Origin: Deltaproteobacteria bacterium
Lineage (GTDB): Bacteria; Desulfobacterota; GWC2-55-46
DNA: 8,956 nt
Assembly: GCA_016219075.1 (NCBI GenBank)
Contig: JACRCJ010000058.1
Span: forward strand, 1 to 8,956
Direction: 5' to 3'
Part shown: piece after piece, positions 6,732-8,956 of the stretch
Position numbering within the stretch: position 1 is the stretch's first letter
Layout of the letters: every line of letters begins with the position of its first letter
Position numbers and translations under genes: made by a program
Notes under the pieces: model-generated
The model's database searches: none
What the model was told of the DNA's origin: nothing
The model's input: the letters and a program-made list of their open reading frames with translations, nothing else

Positions 6732-7852
6732 GCCCCTAAGCTCCCCTCTGTGCATACGGCGTTCTTGAGTTCTCTTACCACGCGCCCTGCCTGATCGTCG
6801 GTCATGTCCGCGTATATCGGAAGGCTGAGTATTTCGTCCTTGAGCGCATACGCCGCGGGGAAGTCCTGCGGCCTGTATCCCAGATGGGCGTATGCCTTAA
6901 GCAGCGGCAGCGGGGTGGGGTAATGGACCCCCGTGGAGATGCCCTTTTCCTTCAGCGACTTTCTCACGTTCTCCCTGTTGCGTACGCGGATAACGTAGAG
7001 ATGATATACGTGCTCGGCACCCGGGAGGACGGACGGCGTTACGGCGATATCCTTCAATCCCTCGTCGTATATCCGGGCTATCTCCTGTCTGCGCTTTGTC
7101 CATCGTTCCAGGTGTTTGAGCTTCACGTCGAGGATTGCGGCCTGAAGCCCGTCAAGCCTGCTGTTTACGCCCTCGAAGACATGGTCGTACTTGTCTATCC
7201 TGCCGTGGTTGGCGTACATCCTTGCCCTCGCCGCAAGGGCGTCGTCGTTGGTGACTATCGCTCCCGCGTCACCGTAGGCCCCGAGGTTTTTTCCGGGAAA
7301 GAAACTGAAGCACGCGAAAGCCCCGAAAGTCCCGGCTGCCTGGCCTTTGTACGTTGCCCCGTGAGCCTGCGCCGCGTCTTCGACAACGTAAAGGCCGTGC
7401 CTTCTGGCTATCTCCATCAGGCCGTGCATATCGGCCATCTGTCCGTAGAGGTGCACCGGGATTATCGCCCTGGTCTTGCCTGTAATAGCCCCTTCAAGCC
7501 TTTTCAGGTCGATGTTGCAGGTCTTTTCGTCACAGTCTATGAACACGGGCCTTGCGCCGCTTAGCGTTATCGCCTCGGAGGTCGCTATGAATGAATTTGC
7601 GGCGGTTATCACCTCGTCTCCAGGGCCTATGCCCAGGGCCTTCAACGCGATGAAAAGCGCGTCCGTGCCGTTGCCGGCCCCTATGCAGTGCCTTACGCCG
7701 CAATATTGGGAGAAGTTCGATTCGAAGGACTTCACGAACCTGCCGCCGATGAATGAGGCAGTTGTTATCACTTCCCTTACGGCCGCGTCTATTTCACTTG
7801 AAATGCTCTCGTATTGAGTCTTGAGGTCGACAAAATCTATGTTCGTCGTCAT
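6728..7852 (-). CDS. DegT/DnrJ/EryC1 family PLP-dependent sugar 3-aminotransferase (WbpE/QdtB/GnnB-like)
   Basis: This 374-aa enzyme covers the whole length of the family. Near the N-terminus, GNGTDAL (60-66) binds the PLP phosphate. VVEDAAQAHGA (156-166) holds the ring-binding Asp159 and the stacking region. The Schiff-base lysine is Lys188 in SFFPGKNLGAYGD. GVNSRLDGLQAA (228-239) and GVHYPTPLPL complete the active site. The PGKNLGAYGD form of the lysine loop belongs to the 3-aminotransferases (WbpE, QdtB, DesV), not to perosamine or PseC-type 4-aminotransferases, which fits the adjacent 3-dehydrogenase. It is the first gene of the operon. ATG 7852 is taken as start, with GAGGAG at 7863-7868 (spacing 10). 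GTG 7855 (spacing 7) is nearly as good, and TTG 7861 lies too close to the ribosome site. The amino donor is probably glutamate. Confidence 0.9.
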   Translation of the reverse strand: MTTNIDFVDLKTQYESISSEIDAAVREVITTASFIGGRFVKSFESNFSQYCGVRHCIGAGNGTDALFIALKALGIGPGDEVITAANSFIATSEAITLSGARPVFIDCDEKTCNIDLKRLEGAITGKTRAIIPVHLYGQMADMHGLMEIARRHGLYVVEDAAQAHGATYKGQAAGTFGAFACFSFFPGKNLGAYGDAGAIVTNDDALAARARMYANHGRIDKYDHVFEGVNSRLDGLQAAILDVKLKHLERWTKRRQEIARIYDEGLKDIAVTPSVLPGAEHVYHLYVIRVRNRENVRKSLKEKGISTGVHYPTPLPLLKAYAHLGYRPQDFPAAYALKDEILSLPIYADMTDDQAGRVVRELKNAVCTEGSLGA

Positions 7853-7895
7853 CACGTTCAATCTCCTCGGCCGTGGTATTTTGTTCTTTTAACGA

Positions 7896-7908
7896 TCTGG
7901 CAGCCAGA
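7896..7908. promoter_or_regulatory. 13-bp palindrome near the operon start
   Basis: TCTGGCAGCCAGA is a perfect 6+1+6 inverted repeat about 45 bp upstream of the aminotransferase start. It could be an operator half-site pair. Its one-base centre makes it a poor RNA hairpin. Only one copy was seen, so function is unproven. Confidence 0.2.
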
Positions 7909-8080
7909 CTAAGGGCATGTGGCACTTATAGTGTTTAAAGCCTGCCTGGAGCCCGGGCTTTCAAGTACAGGGTGTCCGTCTGCTGGAAAGGCGACTATAC
8001 CGAGATGAAGTGGAGTGGAGCGGTTCCTGGGTGCGGGTCTGCTTCCCAAACTGGCGAATAACTGCCCTTAGTATCCTGAA

Positions 8081-8098
8081 CATGCTTCATGAAACATG
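8081..8098. promoter_or_regulatory. 18-bp near-perfect palindrome, candidate operator
   Basis: CATGCTTCATGAAACATG reads the same on both strands except for one mismatched pair (positions 5 and 14). Dimeric regulators often bind sites of this size and symmetry. It lies about 230 bp upstream of the aminotransferase start and inside the proposed leader. That would be unusual for a repressor of the 8266-8294 promoter, so it may serve another promoter or have no role. Confidence 0.25.
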
Positions 8099-8108
8099 AG
8101 ACCAAGGC

Positions 8109-8138
8109 TTGTTGCGGCGCCGTTAGGAGCCGCAACAA
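8109..8138. other. Perfect 10-bp stem-loop in the operon leader
   Basis: TTGTTGCGGC (8109-8118) pairs exactly with GCCGCAACAA (8129-8138) around a 10-nt loop. The stem is GC-rich enough to be stable in RNA of either strand. No run of T follows it on either side, so it does not meet the usual form of an intrinsic terminator. It may be a leader structure, a degraded terminator or a protein-binding hairpin. Confidence 0.5.
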
Positions 8139-8157
8139 TATCTTCTATACGACGAGA

Positions 8158-8187
8158 AGAAGGGATTCAGAGGGGGATCTCCCTTCT
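8158..8187. other. 8-bp stem-loop in the operon leader
   Basis: AGAAGGGA (8158-8165) pairs with TCCCTTCT (8180-8187) around a 14-nt loop rich in G on the plus strand. It sits 20 bp from the 10-bp hairpin, so the two could form a pair of consecutive structures in the leader RNA. No U-tract follows in either direction. Confidence 0.4.
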
Positions 8188-8265
8188 GGCCTTTTCGCAA
8201 CGGAGTTGATTTTCCCGGAGTTTTATCTGGCTGGAATAAACGAGGCTGGAGTAGCAACTGTATAT

Positions 8266-8294
8266 ATTAGACAAAAAAGTAAACCGTTTGTCAA
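8266..8294 (-). promoter_or_regulatory. Sigma70-type promoter facing the operon
   Basis: On the minus strand a consensus -35 box TTGACA (8294-8289) is followed after 17 bp by TCTAAT (8271-8266), a 5/6 match to the -10 box. The region between and after is AT-rich. It points toward the aminotransferase gene and lies 66 bp from the inner end of the deleted IS element, on the operon side. It is the best promoter match I found in the upstream region. A start near 8259 is expected. Confidence 0.65.
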
Positions 8295-8360
8295 CTGCCC
8301 TGGAGTTTTTTTTGCACAAGGCTGATAAAAATGCGGGGTGTAAGTACAAATGACGTTTAA

Positions 8361-8378
8361 GGAACGTCTGATTAATTC
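8361..8378 (+). repeat. Terminal inverted repeat of the IS5-family derivative (transposase 3' side)
   Basis: GGAACGTCTGATTAATTC is directly preceded by TTTAA. It mirrors the opposite end with mismatches at positions 5, 6 and 14 and lies about 145 bp beyond the transposase stop. Confidence 0.85.
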
Positions 8379-8522
8379 GAGTGAAGCAAAAAAGTTCTGT
8401 TCATGTGTTACTCAACAAAGGAAAAATTTGTGGTGAAAGGTTTTGAACAGGGTTTCCGGTTTCGTGCTCTCTGCGATTGATACCGTTTTTTCCGACCTGC
8501 ACAGATCTCGATTACGCTTCCC

Positions 8523-8843
8523 CTATGTCGCACACAACAGACGCTTTCGTGCCATGTACAGGTTCGTCAGCCCGCAGGCCACGAACAGCCGGTTGGCATT
8601 TTTCATGAGGCCACGGTATCGCACCTTGCAAAAGCCGAAAATACGCTTGAACACCAGGAACGGATGCTCCACCTTCGCCCGGACTCTCGATTTGGTTTTA
8701 TTTTTAGACCGCTCCGCATCGCTCAGAGGTCGATTGCGGCAAGCCTTCTTCTGGGTAAAGTCTCTGGCAGCGAGAAAAAGATCGCGTCTTGTAGGCTTAC
8801 GGTAATGCTCAAAGGAACATTCAGCGAAAGTCTTCTGGCGCAT
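8523..8843 (-). pseudogene. IS5-family transposase with an in-frame deletion of the catalytic core
   Basis: The start at ATG 8843 is supported by GGAGG at 8852-8856 and by the family N-terminus MRQKTFAECSFEHYRKPTRR. The frame continues for 106 aa without a stop. Residues 1 to about 25 match the beginning of IS5 transposases. From about residue 27 (RDFTQKKACRNRPLSD) the protein is the family C-terminus, including RVRAKVEHPF with the third catalytic acid Glu59, and GFCKVRYRGLMKN. Normal members are a little over 300 aa, so about 200 residues carrying both catalytic Asp residues are gone. The junction lies near residues 24-27. The product cannot catalyse transposition. Because the frame and ribosome site survive, a small protein could still be made and might bind the element ends or interfere with full-length transposase. 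That is speculation. Confidence 0.85.
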
Positions 8844-8897
8844 TCGGTCAACCTCCGGGCTGCTTGATGCATATAAATTTATCATAAGGCCGGAGAG

Positions 8898-8915
8898 GAA
8901 TAAATCAGAGATTCC
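8898..8915 (-). repeat. Terminal inverted repeat of the IS5-family derivative (transposase 5' side)
   Basis: Read on the minus strand this is GGAATCTCTGATTTATTC. It is followed on the plus strand by TTTAA, and the transposase ATG lies about 55 bp inside it, as expected for the upstream end of an IS5-type element. Confidence 0.85.
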
Positions 8916-8956
8916 TTTAATATTACGGCAGAAAAGCCCGAGATATTTTGCCGTGG
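8916..8956. other. Flank beyond the IS element
   Basis: These 41 bases begin with the TTTAA duplication and hold no gene. ACGGCA (8925-8930) and TGCCGT (8949-8954) could pair as a 6-bp stem around an 18-nt loop. Without the sequence to the right, no role can be assigned. Confidence 0.3.

Larger units (their letters stand above)
7853..8259 (-). promoter_or_regulatory. Long untranslated leader of the operon (inferred), about 400 nt
   Basis: No convincing gene lies between the aminotransferase start and the deleted IS element. If the promoter at 8266-8294 drives the operon, transcription would start near 8259 and leave a leader of about 407 nt. This stretch holds a perfect 10-bp hairpin (8109-8138), an 8-bp hairpin (8158-8187), an 18-bp near-palindrome (8081-8098), a 6-bp stem AAAGCC/GGCTTT (7937-7961) and a 13-bp palindrome close to the start codon (7896-7908). 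I looked for an ops/JUMPstart sequence (GGCGGTAG) and for the cyclic-di-GMP GEMM riboswitch core and found neither. The region is also more AT-rich than the genes toward its right end. A promoter nearer the gene cannot be excluded. Confidence 0.4.
8361..8915 (-). mobile_element. Internally deleted IS5-family element (555 bp, MITE-like)
   Basis: The two ends match as inverted repeats. GGAACGTCTGATTAATTC at 8361-8378 corresponds to GGAATCTCTGATTTATTC read on the minus strand from 8915 to 8898 (15 of 18 identical). The bases just outside both ends are TTTAA (8356-8360 and 8916-8920), which looks like a target-site duplication. The GGAA-x-x-TCTGA terminus agrees with IS5-group elements as I know them. 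Inside is a shortened transposase gene that keeps both protein ends and lacks the middle. Full IS5-family elements are around 1.2 kb, so roughly half is missing. With its ends intact it could still be moved by a related transposase elsewhere in the genome. Confidence 0.85.

Noticed and set aside
7937..7961. Stem AAAGCC/GGCTTT as an intrinsic terminator before the operon
   Set aside because: The stem is only 6 bp with a 13-nt loop, and no T-run follows on either strand beyond the TTT of the stem.
8089..8325. 78-codon plus-strand open frame
   Set aside because: No ribosome site, no recognisable motif, and it overlaps the hairpins and the minus-strand promoter of the operon leader.
8167..8349. 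60-codon minus-strand open frame across the promoter
   Set aside because: It spans the -35/-10 region and shows no family features.
7853..8360. ops/JUMPstart element or cyclic-di-GMP riboswitch
   Set aside because: GGCGGTAG and the GEMM core sequences were looked for on the transcribed strand and not found.
1..8956. CRISPR array, tRNA or rRNA genes
   Set aside because: No regularly spaced repeats, cloverleaf-like segments or rRNA-like sequence were seen on either strand.

Overview
This window is a bacterial polysaccharide (O-antigen or capsule type) biosynthesis operon. All recognisable genes lie on the minus strand, so the operon reads from right to left. The coding DNA is GC-rich but uses AGG (Arg) and ATA (Ile) freely. 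That mix, the B12-dependent radical SAM enzyme and the gene content suggest a Desulfobacterota- or Nitrospirota-like bacterium. This taxonomic guess is weak because no marker gene is present.

Layout, right to left. (a) 8361-8915 is a 555-bp internally deleted IS5-family element. It has 18-bp imperfect terminal inverted repeats, flanking TTTAA direct repeats, and a 106-aa ORF that joins the two ends of a transposase with its catalytic core missing. (b) 7853-8360 is a more AT-rich non-coding stretch. It holds a good sigma70-type promoter (8266-8294) facing the operon and an inferred leader of about 400 nt with several hairpins and palindromes. (c) 7852 to 1295 holds six genes joined by 4- to 11-bp overlaps: a DegT-type sugar aminotransferase, a Gfo/Idh/MocA sugar dehydrogenase, a left-handed beta-helix acetyltransferase, a B12-binding radical SAM protein, a WbuB-like GT4 glycosyltransferase and an atypical SDR. 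(d) 1181-1294 is a hairpin-rich spacer. (e) From 1180 to beyond the left edge runs a large gene that starts as a WbpL/WecA-type initiating sugar-phosphate transferase and continues in frame into the membrane N-terminus of a WbpM/CapD/FlaA1-type nucleotide-sugar 4,6-dehydratase.

How the genes may work together (inference from family knowledge). The dehydrogenase, aminotransferase and acetyltransferase match the WbpB/WbpE/WbpD set, which oxidises C3 of a UDP-GlcNAc-type sugar, transaminates it and N-acetylates it to a 2,3-diacetamido sugar. No WbpA 6-dehydrogenase is visible, so the product could be the uronic acid (WbpA encoded elsewhere) or a neutral GnnA/GnnB-type 2,3-diamino sugar. The dehydratase half of the fusion and the SDR could make a UDP-QuiNAc/FucNAc-type 6-deoxy sugar. 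The WbpL half would load that sugar onto undecaprenyl phosphate, and the WbuB-like transferase would add the next residue. The role of the radical SAM protein is unknown.

The main points of interest are the transferase-dehydratase fusion, the radical SAM enzyme inside a nucleotide-sugar operon, the internally deleted IS5 derivative, and the long structured leader. No rRNA, tRNA or CRISPR array was seen.
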